DNA of 35,362 nucleotides from Candidatus Gastranaerophilales bacterium (GCA_947626225.1 CANQRH010000003.1:1-35362), one strand, 5' to 3'; counted from the stretch's first letter, positions 17,901 to 25,774 are shown. Numbers and translations: made by a program. The notes: generated by a model from the letters alone, not told the origin.

Positions 17901-18223
17901 TTAACTCAGAAGGAAACCAAAACGTAATCTCCTTCGAATCAACTCCCCAAGTACTTGCAATCTCCGACATATCCAGAGGCGGTGTATCTCTCAAACACAA
18001 CAATACACTCAAAGTCGGTGAAGTCATCCCGGTACACCTCCAATACGGTGATTTAACAGTCGATGCTAATGTAAAAATCGTATCAGCAAACGATGTAACG
18101 GCAGGAGGTCAATTCCTTAACCTCGATCAGGCAACAGCTAACAAACTCTTATACCTGAACATGTTACAGAAAGATGAACCGATAGCACAAGTTATACAGA
18201 ATATATCAGCATCTTCAATATAA
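14936..18223 (+). CDS. LktA/FHA-like filamentous adhesin with Asp-Thr linker and C-terminal PilZ domain
   Basis: 1095 residues; GAGG precedes the ATG. A long signal peptide (MKSEKLNRKKITAFILSFML..., cleavage near AVA-QS) is followed by a filamentous-haemagglutinin-type secretion domain (about 35-165): NITDGAGHQIQGQDGVFNL, GHLIFVSPQGMVVGASGVLN and NVGTVSVVTPT are characteristic of leukotoxin LktA-family adhesins. Residues 165-880 alternate short beta-strands as in a beta-helix. A polar region leads into 28 Asp-Thr dipeptides (one Asp-Met). Residues about 980-1090 look like a PilZ domain: R984-QYM-R988 fits RxxxR and D1011-I-S-R-G-G fits DxSxxGG, the c-di-GMP contact motifs. PilZ domains normally act in the cytoplasm, so this fusion to a secreted protein is odd. 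A TpsB-type exporter is not in the window. Domain calls are by motif only. Confidence 0.85.
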   Translation: MKSEKLNRKKITAFILSFMLIMQQSLVYQAVAQSNITDGAGHQIQGQDGVFNLRPDAHNGNVGFKQFQDFTLGQGDIANFIYEWVTQNYNAGQDSKLEVKTGSIDKFVALVDKQINIQGLVNALKDLNNGGGGALKTDGHLIFVSPQGMVVGASGVLNVGTVSVVTPTNDSYKGLKEKWNLPTQAKYWMKGTSYDVNVGEDNHQVGDVYNDSEKYDLNKNLSTPTTADIHELSNLTVAPEQAITINGRVIARGDVNLLGGTVEVAQGGAVYAGVNDTTVLTKENSNPDLFNQLVNTNTANSGNALSAANGKIVITSETKTDIAGTVKNFAMLGNTTITNKGNGGLLVSGTIYNEGGNLKLDNKGGELLVTETGVINSKNNILNVYNEGSKGMNIQGRVNIDHSQKENSVQFTSKDSDMKIGHENVDNNITSNADVNIAIINGDLLNNGVAKTHVKATDGADLNIQATNGQIGEEVGPCEGGVCTGIGQPARDLKKSINVNVDGNIKAISTKGERNRSLVNMASLDHDMNVDQIKADGRVILLADTTEGTTTRDDGSVKTNGAQRYNIVNRSTNEKNPNVEGTGISIIASGNIGETEKALTFRQNTQGKIFDGDDATKAHVFNINKPAQGVDMLAQGDINVKGMDGEKGEKLDTYVCAMISREGTINAEFSGDTYVKQTTAQKQVNMTTRGKNLYVENLGIVPDYPTDYYGENKDVVPEKAVLKALDLGSYWDESEKPEYRHAADSTIVVENGKINGKGEGRLDGKSDNQDLTMVADNAYAGGYYFNMGKHRGEDGKSHVTEDTTHGTKALENPDKPDTDVSIRGKAVRPDDLEGISDNRENEKEPNTDGRNYYYGGSEQGNDPEYDGSDKDNHTTEKNGTEEDDDNLVIPSPEKDADDDTDTDTDTDTDTDTDTDMDTDTDTDTDTDTDTDTDTDTDTDTDTDTDTDTDTDTDTDDDRALPELDFKDMYKQRVVTDRVDSIDKRQYMRFNSEGNQNVISFESTPQVLAISDISRGGVSLKHNNTLKVGEVIPVHLQYGDLTVDANVKIVSANDVTAGGQFLNLDQATANKLLYLNMLQKDEPIAQVIQNISASSI
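17630..17797 (+). repeat. 28 hexanucleotide units encoding (Asp-Thr)n
   Basis: GAY-ACN repeats 28 times (27 Asp-Thr, one Asp-Met). Third positions vary freely (GAT/GAC, ACA/ACT/ACC/ACG), so the array has been kept at protein level rather than expanding recently by simple slippage. It separates the beta-helix part from the PilZ domain as an extended acidic linker. Confidence 0.95.
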
Positions 18224-18240
18224 GATAAATAAAAAATAAA

Positions 18241-18268
18241 CAGCTCTCTTTAAAGGGAGCTGTTTTTT
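18241..18268 (+). terminator. Rho-independent terminator of the LktA-like gene
   Basis: CAGCTCTCT, loop TTAA, AGGGAGCTG (one G-U pair) is followed by six T, starting 17 bases after the stop codon. Confidence 0.9.
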
Positions 18269-18285
18269 CATATGATTTTTTTTCG

Positions 18286-18294
18286 TGATATAGT
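18286..18294 (+). promoter_or_regulatory. Extended -10 promoter (TGATATAGT)
   Basis: TG, one base, TATAGT lies just after the preceding terminator and about 22 bases before the ATG at 18317. It probably starts a short transcript for the small secreted protein. No good -35 is seen, as expected for an extended -10 promoter. Confidence 0.5.
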
Positions 18295-18316
18295 AAAAAC
18301 AATGAAAGGAGATTAT

Positions 18317-18925
18317 ATGAAAAAGATTTTATTCACATTCGCTTTACTTTTATTATGCGCACCGGTAATAGCTTGTGACAAAATACCTGCCAATACTCAG
18401 GTAGTTTATTCACCTTCGTCTAACTATTGGTCTTTCGGTGCTATGGCATCCGACAGAATTGTTTTGACTAAGAAAAGAAGTTCGGGAACGGGAAGCTATT
18501 CCGAATACTACTGTTCCAACGGAAGAAAAGCTTTCCAACTTGGTTCAAATTACGAATTTATCAAGGAAGGCATGTTAATCGCAAGCCACAACGCAGATTT
18601 GAAATTCTATGAAGTTGTCTACAAAAATAAAAAATTTAAAGAAAAAGAACTTGATATATCACAAATTCAAGCCCTGTTCCCCGATGCTGAAATAATAAGG
18701 ATTTCAGACTTTAAAAACGGTGTTATAAAAGTCAAAAAACCGTTCTTTAAAAAACAGCTTTTCCTTCTTTGGAACGATACGGACAAAAATTTCCACAAAT
18801 ATTCATATGAAAACATTGCTGACTCCGATATTAAAGGACTGTTTGAAGCAAAGCATGCCGGAACTTATAAATTCTCTCACTTCGGTGATGATGTTTATAA
18901 AATTAAAGTCAGAAACGGATTTTAA
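18317..18925 (+). CDS. Small exported protein or lipoprotein, unknown function
   Basis: I choose the ATG at 18317 (202 residues) because AAAGGAG lies 6 bases upstream and the protein then starts with a proper signal peptide, MKKILFTFALLLLCAPVIA. The signal ends in VIAC, which fits a lipobox (V-I-A-C), so it may be lipid-anchored; Asp in position +2 would, by E. coli rules, favour inner-membrane retention. The mature part is rich in aromatic and Lys residues with alternating strands and contains one further Cys (YYCSNG). I do not recognise a family. It sits between two terminators and is therefore monocistronic. Confidence 0.8.
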   Translation: MKKILFTFALLLLCAPVIACDKIPANTQVVYSPSSNYWSFGAMASDRIVLTKKRSSGTGSYSEYYCSNGRKAFQLGSNYEFIKEGMLIASHNADLKFYEVVYKNKKFKEKELDISQIQALFPDAEIIRISDFKNGVIKVKKPFFKKQLFLLWNDTDKNFHKYSYENIADSDIKGLFEAKHAGTYKFSHFGDDVYKIKVRNGF

Positions 18926-18954
18926 AAAAAAGCGGGAATTTATCCCGCTTTTTT
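18926..18954. terminator. Bidirectional rho-independent terminator
   Basis: A-run, AGCGGGA, loop ATTTA, TCCCGCT, T-run, placed between two convergent genes. The minus-strand gene's stop codon lies within the T-run. Confidence 0.9.
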
Positions 18955-19195
18955 AATTACAGGTTTCGCCCCATAATTTTTCGTATTTTTCCTGATTTTT
19001 TTCATGATTTTTTGCGGAAGTTTTACGCTCCGTGTTTTTTATATCATTGTTCAATTTCTTCGCAATAAGAATCATTTTTTCTTTTGTATCTCTTTTGCGT
19101 TTTGCAATACAGCCCTTCACTATCGCATAAATACCTATTGCAATAAGACCTGTATATGCGGTAAATTTTATAATTTTCAGGATTTTACTGTTCAT
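18953..19195 (-). CDS. Small single-pass membrane protein, unknown function
   Basis: 80 residues. The ATG has AAAGGAG upstream with normal spacing, and the gene starts 11 bases after the ferritin-like gene ends, so it is the last gene of that operon. A single transmembrane segment (FTAYTGLIAIGIYAIVKGC, about residues 11-29) is followed by a highly charged Lys/Glu/Asn-rich tail likely to be helical or coiled coil in the cytoplasm (positive-inside rule: KRKRDTKEK just after the segment). No family recognised. Confidence 0.75.
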   Translation of the reverse strand: MNSKILKIIKFTAYTGLIAIGIYAIVKGCIAKRKRDTKEKMILIAKKLNNDIKNTERKTSAKNHEKNQEKYEKLWGETCN

Positions 19196-19206
19196 GTTTT
19201 CTCCTT

Positions 19207-20514
19207 TTACATCTCATAAGGACGAGAAGGTTTTACCTTAACCATTTCTTCGTATTCTTCAACGGTTACGGTATTCGGAGCCTGTGCGATTTCTTCAAGA
19301 CCGCGTTCTAAAAGTTCAGGTTCTTTCTTTCTGAGTTTATCATCGGCGGTAACAATATCCGTATCCATTGTAGTATTAATTAATTCAATGGTTTTTTCGC
19401 TCGGAGCGCCTTCGCCGTTTACGATTTCCTGTATACGATAACTTGCCCAATCATCGGGAAGTTCATCTATCGTTGTGTAGCCGCCTTCTCCGTCATGACG
19501 TTTGTCAACCTCGTTTTCAAGAATATTTGTTACATAAGTCTTTTGAGTTTCAAAATGGCACGGAAGCACAACTTTATTTCCGATAATTTCTTCCGGATCA
19601 CGTCCTTCGTATTTTTTGATTAAATCCGATGCAATCTGCAAGTGTCCGAGTTCAAATGCTAAAAATTCTTCCCAAATCTGTTTTAAAGTTTCATGCTTTT
19701 CGTCTTTGTAGCAGTTGTAGTATGTACAAACTTCCGTAAATTCATGAAGCAGAAGCTTTTCAAGCGGTGTTTCGTTAGGATCGATTAAGGATTCGTACAT
19801 CGTAACGTGTTCTTCTTCAACATCACAAATTTCACCGTAAGTTTTTCTCAAATCGTCATTTGCATACATCATGCCATGTTCAGCGTAGAAATTGTGAGTC
19901 TGCTGTTCTCCCGATACAAGAGTGTAAATGTTAACTTTGGTTTGCGGAGATGCAGATTCTTTGTCATAATGATTTAAAAGTCTTACACCGCTGCAGTTGT
20001 GATGGTTCTGTGTCGGACGTCCGATTACAACGTCGGTCATTCCCTGCAAAATATCATCAGGATCGATTCCGTGAATCATATAAGCCCATTGACTGTATCT
20101 GTAAAGGTGATCAAAATCTTCAAGCAAACCCATATCAAATGTAGCTTTTACATATTCATCAGGTTCGTTTTGCGCAAGCCATGCGGTCAAATCTACCGCA
20201 ACCTGCTCATAACCGAGTGTAGTTTCAAGCACCGATTGGCATGCCGGTGTCATCCAGTTTACCGTTGTTTGCTGCATATCTTCTATTCGTCTTGAAAGTG
20301 CAACGATTTTTCTCAAATCAGCATCAGGACAGCATCTCGCAAAATTATGCTTGAAGTTCCATGCTTCAACCTCAATGCCGTTCATTAAGATTTGTCTTGT
20401 TCTTGAGTAGCAGTCTACGCTGTGTTTGTCAAAAGGTCTTTTGACAATATCATGCCAGCTTCTGACCTGTTTTTCCAAGGGGATTCCCTTTTCTTCCAAT
20501 GGATTGAATGTCAT
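19207..20514 (-). CDS. Large ferritin-like (di-iron four-helix) protein
   Basis: I choose the ATG at 20514 (MTFNPLEEKG, 435 residues), with AAGGAG upstream; the 14 extra upstream codons belong to the leader. The central region has several acidic/His motifs on predicted helices: E132xxxH136, E233xxH236 (DVEEEHVTMY), HEFTEVCTYYNCY around 257-269, and E288xxH291 (FELGHLQIA). Repeated ExxH motifs are the mark of ferritin-like di-iron proteins. At 435 residues it is far longer than a ferritin (about 170), with extra N- and C-terminal regions. It is co-oriented with a GH13-like gene 23 bases upstream, and the operon is divergent from a true ferritin, so a role in iron or redox handling is plausible. 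The exact family and reaction are unknown. Confidence 0.65.
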   Translation of the reverse strand: MTFNPLEEKGIPLEKQVRSWHDIVKRPFDKHSVDCYSRTRQILMNGIEVEAWNFKHNFARCCPDADLRKIVALSRRIEDMQQTTVNWMTPACQSVLETTLGYEQVAVDLTAWLAQNEPDEYVKATFDMGLLEDFDHLYRYSQWAYMIHGIDPDDILQGMTDVVIGRPTQNHHNCSGVRLLNHYDKESASPQTKVNIYTLVSGEQQTHNFYAEHGMMYANDDLRKTYGEICDVEEEHVTMYESLIDPNETPLEKLLLHEFTEVCTYYNCYKDEKHETLKQIWEEFLAFELGHLQIASDLIKKYEGRDPEEIIGNKVVLPCHFETQKTYVTNILENEVDKRHDGEGGYTTIDELPDDWASYRIQEIVNGEGAPSEKTIELINTTMDTDIVTADDKLRKKEPELLERGLEEIAQAPNTVTVEEYEEMVKVKPSRPYEM

Positions 20515-20537
20515 AATGTTTTCTCCTTTTTTTACCC

Positions 20538-21860
20538 TTAATATTGCAGCGCCCAAGCAAATAACTCACCTGCACGCCTGTTGTAATTTTTTCCGTCATC
20601 TTTGGCAAAAAGATTTTCCCAGTGGCTTAAAGCACTTTCGTCCGTTGAATAAGAAGGATTTGTCATCATCAAGTGATGTGTGTTTGTATCATATCTGAGC
20701 GGGAACAAATCTTCCGCCTGCATAAAACTCGGCAGCTTGTCGCTTGCCAGATAGTAAGCAAATAATGCCGTATTAATACGATTTAATTTTTGTTCGTAAT
20801 TGAGACCGCCCGAATAATTATCATTTGAAACCTCTACACCCGGAGCGTAATCCCGCATATATTTTAATTTTTCCGAACAATCCCTGACTTTGTGAAAATC
20901 ATCACCGGTTATAAAATCCGTTCCCGCATTCAAACCGAGATTTCTGTAACGTTCAAAATCATCGGTGCTTTTTTCTCCGACAAAACTCAAATCACATCTC
21001 CCGCTTCTTGAACGTATTTCATACAATATATACTGCATCTGCGAATACTCGGGTAAATCTCCCACACCCGTATAATTTTCACAGTCATAACCGCCGATGT
21101 GCTTTGCCGAATCTATAAACATGCATTCAAATCCGAGATTAACAAGTTTTACACATTCGTTTATGTAAAGCTCCTGATGCTCGGGATTGCACCAATCAAA
21201 TGTTACGTCCCCGTCCGCTGTTGCTACTTTTATTTGATCTGCGGAAATCACATGCCTGAAACCTGCTTTTAATCCCCTGAAATGCGCCAAATCCACAAAT
21301 GCTTTTAATTGCTCCTCCGGCGAAATCTTATCCGCAACGGAATAATCAATTACGTTATCACTGTATGATGTATTCAACCGAATTCCGTAAATGGAATTTT
21401 CTTCAAATGCTCCCTTCTCGTAAGCATCTCCGTAAATGTTCTGCCAAATTTGAGAAAGGATTATACAGTTTGCCCAGCTCTTTGCGGAAGGCGGAATTGC
21501 AGGTAACAGTTTAATACAACTTAAAATCCCGCTGCATGTACAGCCGTTATCCATTATTGCTATCGCCCTGTCGTTAATTTCAATGTAATTTGCAAGCCTT
21601 CCCCATTTGTCCCCGTAGTTGGGAGTTTCAATGTTATCGGGAAATTTTTTATAAAAAATTCCGCCCTCAGACAGCGTTGCAATTATGTTCACCGCATCTT
21701 TAACCGAAAGTTTCAGCAGATCCGCAGGAACAATATTTCCAATCCACCGTTTTGAGCCGGCGTTTCCAATACCTTGAAATGCCGTTTGCAAAATATGTTC
21801 ATTTTTCTTTAAAGCCGTACTTTCACCAAGGGCTTTTAAAAGTTTATTTACGGAATTCAT
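20538..21860 (-). CDS. GH13-like alpha-amylase-fold TIM-barrel protein, active site diverged
   Basis: 440 residues, no signal peptide. The stretch GLKAGFRHVISADQI (about 196-210), then FDWCNPEHQELYINECVKLVNLGF and MFIDSAKHIGG (247-257) parallels GH13 enzymes, where the last would read GFRxDxxKH. Here D250 fills the nucleophile position and LSFVGE296 could give the acid/base, but the invariant Arg two residues before the Asp is Phe, and the usual HD near strand 7 may be the ND of VSNDNYSGG. It may therefore be a non-catalytic or very divergent glycosidase. A predicted substrate cannot be given. First gene of an operon with the ferritin-like and small membrane genes. Confidence 0.55.
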   Translation of the reverse strand: MNSVNKLLKALGESTALKKNEHILQTAFQGIGNAGSKRWIGNIVPADLLKLSVKDAVNIIATLSEGGIFYKKFPDNIETPNYGDKWGRLANYIEINDRAIAIMDNGCTCSGILSCIKLLPAIPPSAKSWANCIILSQIWQNIYGDAYEKGAFEENSIYGIRLNTSYSDNVIDYSVADKISPEEQLKAFVDLAHFRGLKAGFRHVISADQIKVATADGDVTFDWCNPEHQELYINECVKLVNLGFECMFIDSAKHIGGYDCENYTGVGDLPEYSQMQYILYEIRSRSGRCDLSFVGEKSTDDFERYRNLGLNAGTDFITGDDFHKVRDCSEKLKYMRDYAPGVEVSNDNYSGGLNYEQKLNRINTALFAYYLASDKLPSFMQAEDLFPLRYDTNTHHLMMTNPSYSTDESALSHWENLFAKDDGKNYNRRAGELFAWALQY

Positions 21861-21932
21861 AAAAACAATTTATGTAAAATTAAAAATTTTTACATTGCCC
21901 GAATTTCCGATTGTATTGAAAAAATTTTTTAG

Positions 21933-21941
21933 TGCTAAAAT
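21933..21941 (+). promoter_or_regulatory. Extended -10 promoter (TGCTAAAAT) of the ferritin gene
   Basis: TG, one base, TAAAAT lies about 20 bases before the ATG at 21962; a TTGTAT 19 bases upstream may serve as a weak -35. No Fur-box-like palindrome was recognised in the 101-base divergent gap. Confidence 0.55.
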
Positions 21942-21961
21942 TTAGGAAAGGAGGAATTAAT

Positions 21962-22471
21962 ATGATTAGCGAAAAAATGGAAAAAGCTTTTAATGACCAA
22001 ATTAACAAGGAATTGTATTCGGAGTATTTGTACCTTTCAATGCAGGCATACTTTGAAAGCCTTAATTTAAAAGGTTTTGTAAATTGGTTTACGGTACAGG
22101 TACAGGAAGAACATGCTCATGCAATAGGTATGTTTGATTATTTGCACGAAAGAGGCGGCAAAGTTGAACTTCAAGCTATTGACAAACCGCGCACGGAATG
22201 GAAATCTCCGCTTGAATGCTTTGAAAATGTACTTGAACACGAACAATATGTAACTTCAAGAATAAATGCGCTTATGGATACGGCTGAAGAAGTTAAAGAC
22301 CGTGCAGCACTTTCATTCTTAGACTGGTATTTGAAAGAACAGGTTGAAGAAGAAGCTAACGTAGGAAATGTTCTTGCAACATTAAAACTCATCGGCGATG
22401 ACAAAAAAGCTCTTTTAATGCTTGATAAAGACTTAGCGGCAAGAACCTTTGTTCAGCCCGTAATCGGTTAG
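21962..22471 (+). CDS. ftnA: Bacterial non-haem ferritin
   Basis: 169 residues from the ATG at 21962, preceded by a very strong AAGGAGG. It stores iron as a 24-subunit shell in the cytoplasm and oxidises Fe(II) at a di-iron centre. All ligands known from E. coli FtnA occur at the same numbers: E17, E50 and H53 (QEEHAH) for site A, E94 and Q127 for site B, and E49, E126, E129 and E130 for the third site; Y24 is also present. Length is typical for the family. The gene is divergent from the operon containing a larger ferritin-like protein and ends in a bidirectional terminator. Confidence 0.95.
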   Translation: MISEKMEKAFNDQINKELYSEYLYLSMQAYFESLNLKGFVNWFTVQVQEEHAHAIGMFDYLHERGGKVELQAIDKPRTEWKSPLECFENVLEHEQYVTSRINALMDTAEEVKDRAALSFLDWYLKEQVEEEANVGNVLATLKLIGDDKKALLMLDKDLAARTFVQPVIG

Positions 22472-22478
22472 AAATTTA

Positions 22479-22509
22479 AAAAGGCAGAGAAAAATTCTCT
22501 GCCTTTTTT
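22479..22509. terminator. Bidirectional rho-independent terminator between ftnA and gatA
   Basis: A-run, GGCAGAGAA, loop AAA, TTCTCTGCC, T-run. It lies between the convergent ends of ftnA and gatA and can serve both. Confidence 0.9.
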
Positions 22510-22514
22510 AGTGT

Positions 22515-23978
22515 TTATATATCAGCAAGTTTTAAATAATAATCATTTGCCCGTTCAAATTTATGAGCCGCATTAAACAATCTGCTTTCCATAAACTGAG
22601 GAGCTAAAATTTGTAATCCTATCGGCATTCCGTCACGGTCAAATCCTGCCGGAACACTTAATCCCGGTATACCTGCAAGGTTAGCCGAAATTGTTGCGAT
22701 ATCGGTAAGATACATCGCAAGCGGATCGGATGCTTTTGCTCCGAGTTCAAAAGCAGTGTTAGGGCAGGTCGGAGATATTAAAATATCGACTTTTTTAAAC
22801 GCATCCGCAAAATCCCGAGTTACCAATGCTCTCATCTGTTGAGCTTTTTTGTAATATGCATCGTAATATCCGGATGAAAGTGCATAAGTACCGAGCATTA
22901 TACGGCGCTTAACTTCCGGACCGAACCCTTCGGCTCTGGTTTTTGTATACATTTCCATTAATGTTTTTGCATCCGGGGTTCTGTAACCGTATTTTACACC
23001 GTCAAAACGAGCAAGGTTTGAAGAACATTCCGCAGTTGCAAGAATGTAGTATATACCGATTGAATGCTTCAAATTCGGTAACGATATTTCAACAATTTCA
23101 CATCCGAGTTTTTTGTAATCTTCAATGGCCTTTTGAATTGCTTTTGCAACATCTTCCGACAATGCATCAGTCATAAGTTCTTTTATAACACCGACTTTCA
23201 TGCCTTTAATATCGTTGTTTATATTTTGCGCATAATGTTCAACGGGCATGTTTAAAGATGTTGAATCTTTCGGATCATGTCCTGATATAACTTCCAAAAG
23301 GTTAGCGGCATCTTCAACCGTTCTTGCAAAAGGCCCGATTTGGTCTAATGAAGATGCAAATGCAATAAGTCCGTAACGAGATACTCTGCCGTATGTAGGT
23401 TTCATTCCGACAATACCGCAGAATGATGCGGGAAGCCTTATTGAACCGCCGGTATCGGAACCGAGTGCAAGTGCTGCCTCACAAGATGCAACGGATGCTG
23501 CGGAACCGCCCGATGAACCGCCGGGAACTTTTTTCAAATCCCAAGGATTATGAACTTTTTTAAATGCAGAGTTTTCATTCGATGAACCCATTGCAAATTC
23601 ATCAAGATTTGCTTTTCCGACAATCGGAACAAGGTTATTTAGCAGTTTTTCGGTAATTGTTGCATTGAAAGGTGATACAAAATTTTCCAAAATCTTTGAT
23701 GAAGCGGTTGTTTTAGAACCCTTCAGATTCATATTGTCTTTTAATGCCAGAGGAATACCTGCCAAAAGCGGTAATTCTTCTCCTTTTGCTATTTTTTCGT
23801 CAACTTTTTTTGCCGTTTGCAGTGCGATTTCTTTTGTGAGCGAATTAAATGCTCCCAATTTATCGTCCAATTCGGTTATTCTTTCAAATGCGGCATTTGT
23901 AAGCTCCTGTGCCGAAATCTCTTTATTTTTAAGAGCAATACTCTGCTCTGATGCTGATTTTCTTAAAAGCTCGTTCAT
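22515..23978 (-). CDS. gatA: Asp-tRNA(Asn)/Glu-tRNA(Gln) amidotransferase subunit A
   Basis: 487 residues, normal family length, with AAGGAG before the ATG. GatA is the glutaminase subunit of GatCAB, which releases ammonia from glutamine to amidate Glu-tRNA(Gln) or Asp-tRNA(Asn). The amidase-signature triad is present: K80 (IPLALKDNMN), cis-S155 in PGGSSGGSA and nucleophile S179 in GSDTGGSIRLPASFCG. The following KPTYGRVSRYGLIAFASSLDQ is typical of GatA rather than other amidases. gatB and gatC are not adjacent, as is common outside the Firmicutes. The gene is the last of a minus-strand run (dehydrogenase, permease, coiled-coil protein, gatA) and starts 58 bases after the coiled-coil gene, so it may have its own promoter. 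Confidence 0.96.
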   Translation of the reverse strand: MNELLRKSASEQSIALKNKEISAQELTNAAFERITELDDKLGAFNSLTKEIALQTAKKVDEKIAKGEELPLLAGIPLALKDNMNLKGSKTTASSKILENFVSPFNATITEKLLNNLVPIVGKANLDEFAMGSSNENSAFKKVHNPWDLKKVPGGSSGGSAASVASCEAALALGSDTGGSIRLPASFCGIVGMKPTYGRVSRYGLIAFASSLDQIGPFARTVEDAANLLEVISGHDPKDSTSLNMPVEHYAQNINNDIKGMKVGVIKELMTDALSEDVAKAIQKAIEDYKKLGCEIVEISLPNLKHSIGIYYILATAECSSNLARFDGVKYGYRTPDAKTLMEMYTKTRAEGFGPEVKRRIMLGTYALSSGYYDAYYKKAQQMRALVTRDFADAFKKVDILISPTCPNTAFELGAKASDPLAMYLTDIATISANLAGIPGLSVPAGFDRDGMPIGLQILAPQFMESRLFNAAHKFERANDYYLKLADI

Positions 23979-24036
23979 CTTTTTCTCCTTAGCTGTATAA
24001 AAATATTATGATAAACATAAACACTTCGCAAGTTTT

Positions 24037-24603
24037 TTAGAGTTTCTGCATTTTCTTGTTGATTTGGGAATGAATTTTGTTTGCGCGGTACAGATAGTTT
24101 GTGAGCTTTTCATAATTTGCTTTTGTTTCTCCGTACGGCACTTTCATTGCTATAAGCTCATCCACGTTCTCATTAATACTTGACAGCGTATCCAGTGAAT
24201 CGCTTAAATCCGCTATGGATTTAAATTTTTTGGATACTTTAGAAAAAATTTTCCGTGTCACAAATCTTGCAAAAAGTTTCAAAGGCGACATCTTGCGTTT
24301 TGTTTTTATAACTTTCGGAGAAAGTCTTTCAGTGATATTTCTTTTTGCATATTCGTTTTTCAGCTCAATTAACTCATTTTCCGTTTGTTTTGCCTTAATC
24401 TTTAACTCCATAACGTCAAGAAGTTTTCCCAAAAGCTCCGCACCCTTAATTTTTCCGTTAATTGATTCAAGGGTTTCTTCTTTTTCGGCAATCAAATATT
24501 CAAGTTTCAAAGTCTTGTCGTCAAGCTCTTTGAAAGAATTGTCATTTAATATATTCAGATCGTAATCATTCAATCTTTTATTTTGAAATAAATTCTGATC
24601 CAT
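24037..24603 (-). CDS. Coiled-coil hypothetical protein
   Basis: 188 residues, rich in Lys, Glu and Leu, with no signal peptide or membrane segment. Residues about 25-90 have heptad-like Leu/Ile spacing, expected to form a coiled coil (LDDKTLKLEYLIAEKEETL). A basic segment with aromatic residues follows (KTKRKMSPLKLFARFVTRK, 100-118), which might contact membrane or nucleic acid, and then a second helical part. No clear Shine-Dalgarno precedes the ATG, but the frame is well separated and has normal codon use. It lies 34 bases after the LptF/G gene and is probably translated from the same message. No family recognised. Confidence 0.65.
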   Translation of the reverse strand: MDQNLFQNKRLNDYDLNILNDNSFKELDDKTLKLEYLIAEKEETLESINGKIKGAELLGKLLDVMELKIKAKQTENELIELKNEYAKRNITERLSPKVIKTKRKMSPLKLFARFVTRKIFSKVSKKFKSIADLSDSLDTLSSINENVDELIAMKVPYGETKANYEKLTNYLYRANKIHSQINKKMQKL

Positions 24604-24637
24604 ACCGACTTTAAAACCCCGTAAAAAATTTTTTTTG

Positions 24638-25747
24638 TTACTCGATTGTATAAACTTTTTTGTAATAGAGCATTGTACCTATTATCGTAAGAATAATATT
24701 CGGAAGCCATGCCGCAAAAAATGCCGGCAGAGTCCCCGCTTCGCCGAACGATATTGAAAGTGCTCTTATAAGATAGTATGCAAATATTATAAGAATACTG
24801 AACAAAAATCCCCTGTTATAACGTACTCTTGGCGGAGTAATCGCAAGAGGTACACCGATTAGAACAAGTGCAATAGTAGTAAGAGGAAGTGCTAATTTGT
24901 CAAAAAGCTCAATTTTTATAATATTTTTTTGTTTTTCATCGGAAATATTATTCTTAATGTACTTGATGAGTTTGGTAAAATTCATTTCTCTCGCAATGTT
25001 TTTATTTAACTCTTTTGACATATCAAGTCCGAATTTAACGAGAGAGCTGTCAAACAAAGTGGTGTTAAGGATTTTGCCGTTATCATCAACCGTATAAACA
25101 GCACCTTTCTCAAACTGCCATCCCTCGGGAGAAGTTTTGCCTTCTTCCGCTTGCAAAATTTGAATGGTTCCGTCCTTTGAAGTATCAAGAACGGTAATGT
25201 TATGCAAAATTTTATCTTCGCAAAAACCCACATAAAACAATCTTTTGATACTTCCGCGGTCGTTTAATTCTTTAAAAACAAAATTTTGCTTCCCTTCGGG
25301 AATATTTTTTTGTCCCAAAGACCATAATGCAAGATCTTTTGATTGCTTTGACATTACGGGAACGATTGTTTCGTTAACAAAGAAACTGCATAATGACATG
25401 ATTACGGCAAAAATAAATATCGGTTTTGCTACCCTGTTTAAGCCTATTCCGCAAGCTCTCATTACCGTAATTTCGGATTTAAGACTTAAATTATTCAGTG
25501 TCATTACCGTTGCAAGAAGAACTCCCATAGGAATTGTCATAACAATAACCTGAGGAAGATTTAATATTATCATCATCAAAGCTACCTTAAACGGTATTCC
25601 GAAAAGAGAAATCTGTTTGATTAAAGTTATAAAAGTATCGGAAGCAAAAATAATTGAAGTAAAAACCGCAACACCCATTAAAAACATTTCAATGACCTGT
25701 TTCAGTATATATTTATCCAATAGTTTTATATTCTTTAATTGTTCCAT
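24638..25747 (-). CDS. LptF/LptG (YjgP/YjgQ) family permease
   Basis: 369 residues. LptF and LptG are the inner-membrane permease subunits that, with the LptB ATPase, extract lipopolysaccharide for transport to the outer membrane. Seen here: three N-terminal membrane segments (MFLMGVAVFTSIIFASDTFI, the helix around ALMMIILNLPQVIVMTIPMG, and IFIFAVIMSLCSFFVN), the SEITVMRACGIG coupling-helix motif for LptB contact, a large periplasmic beta-domain (about 130-265), and three C-terminal membrane segments. The length matches the family. Only one paralogue is seen, as in cyanobacteria-type arrangements; I cannot tell LptF from LptG, so no symbol is given. Its presence implies an LPS-bearing outer membrane, which agrees with the autotransporter. 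Confidence 0.9.
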   Translation of the reverse strand: MEQLKNIKLLDKYILKQVIEMFLMGVAVFTSIIFASDTFITLIKQISLFGIPFKVALMMIILNLPQVIVMTIPMGVLLATVMTLNNLSLKSEITVMRACGIGLNRVAKPIFIFAVIMSLCSFFVNETIVPVMSKQSKDLALWSLGQKNIPEGKQNFVFKELNDRGSIKRLFYVGFCEDKILHNITVLDTSKDGTIQILQAEEGKTSPEGWQFEKGAVYTVDDNGKILNTTLFDSSLVKFGLDMSKELNKNIAREMNFTKLIKYIKNNISDEKQKNIIKIELFDKLALPLTTIALVLIGVPLAITPPRVRYNRGFLFSILIIFAYYLIRALSISFGEAGTLPAFFAAWLPNIILTIIGTMLYYKKVYTIE

Positions 25748-25774
25748 AATCTAATGTTAATCGAAATTTCCCGT

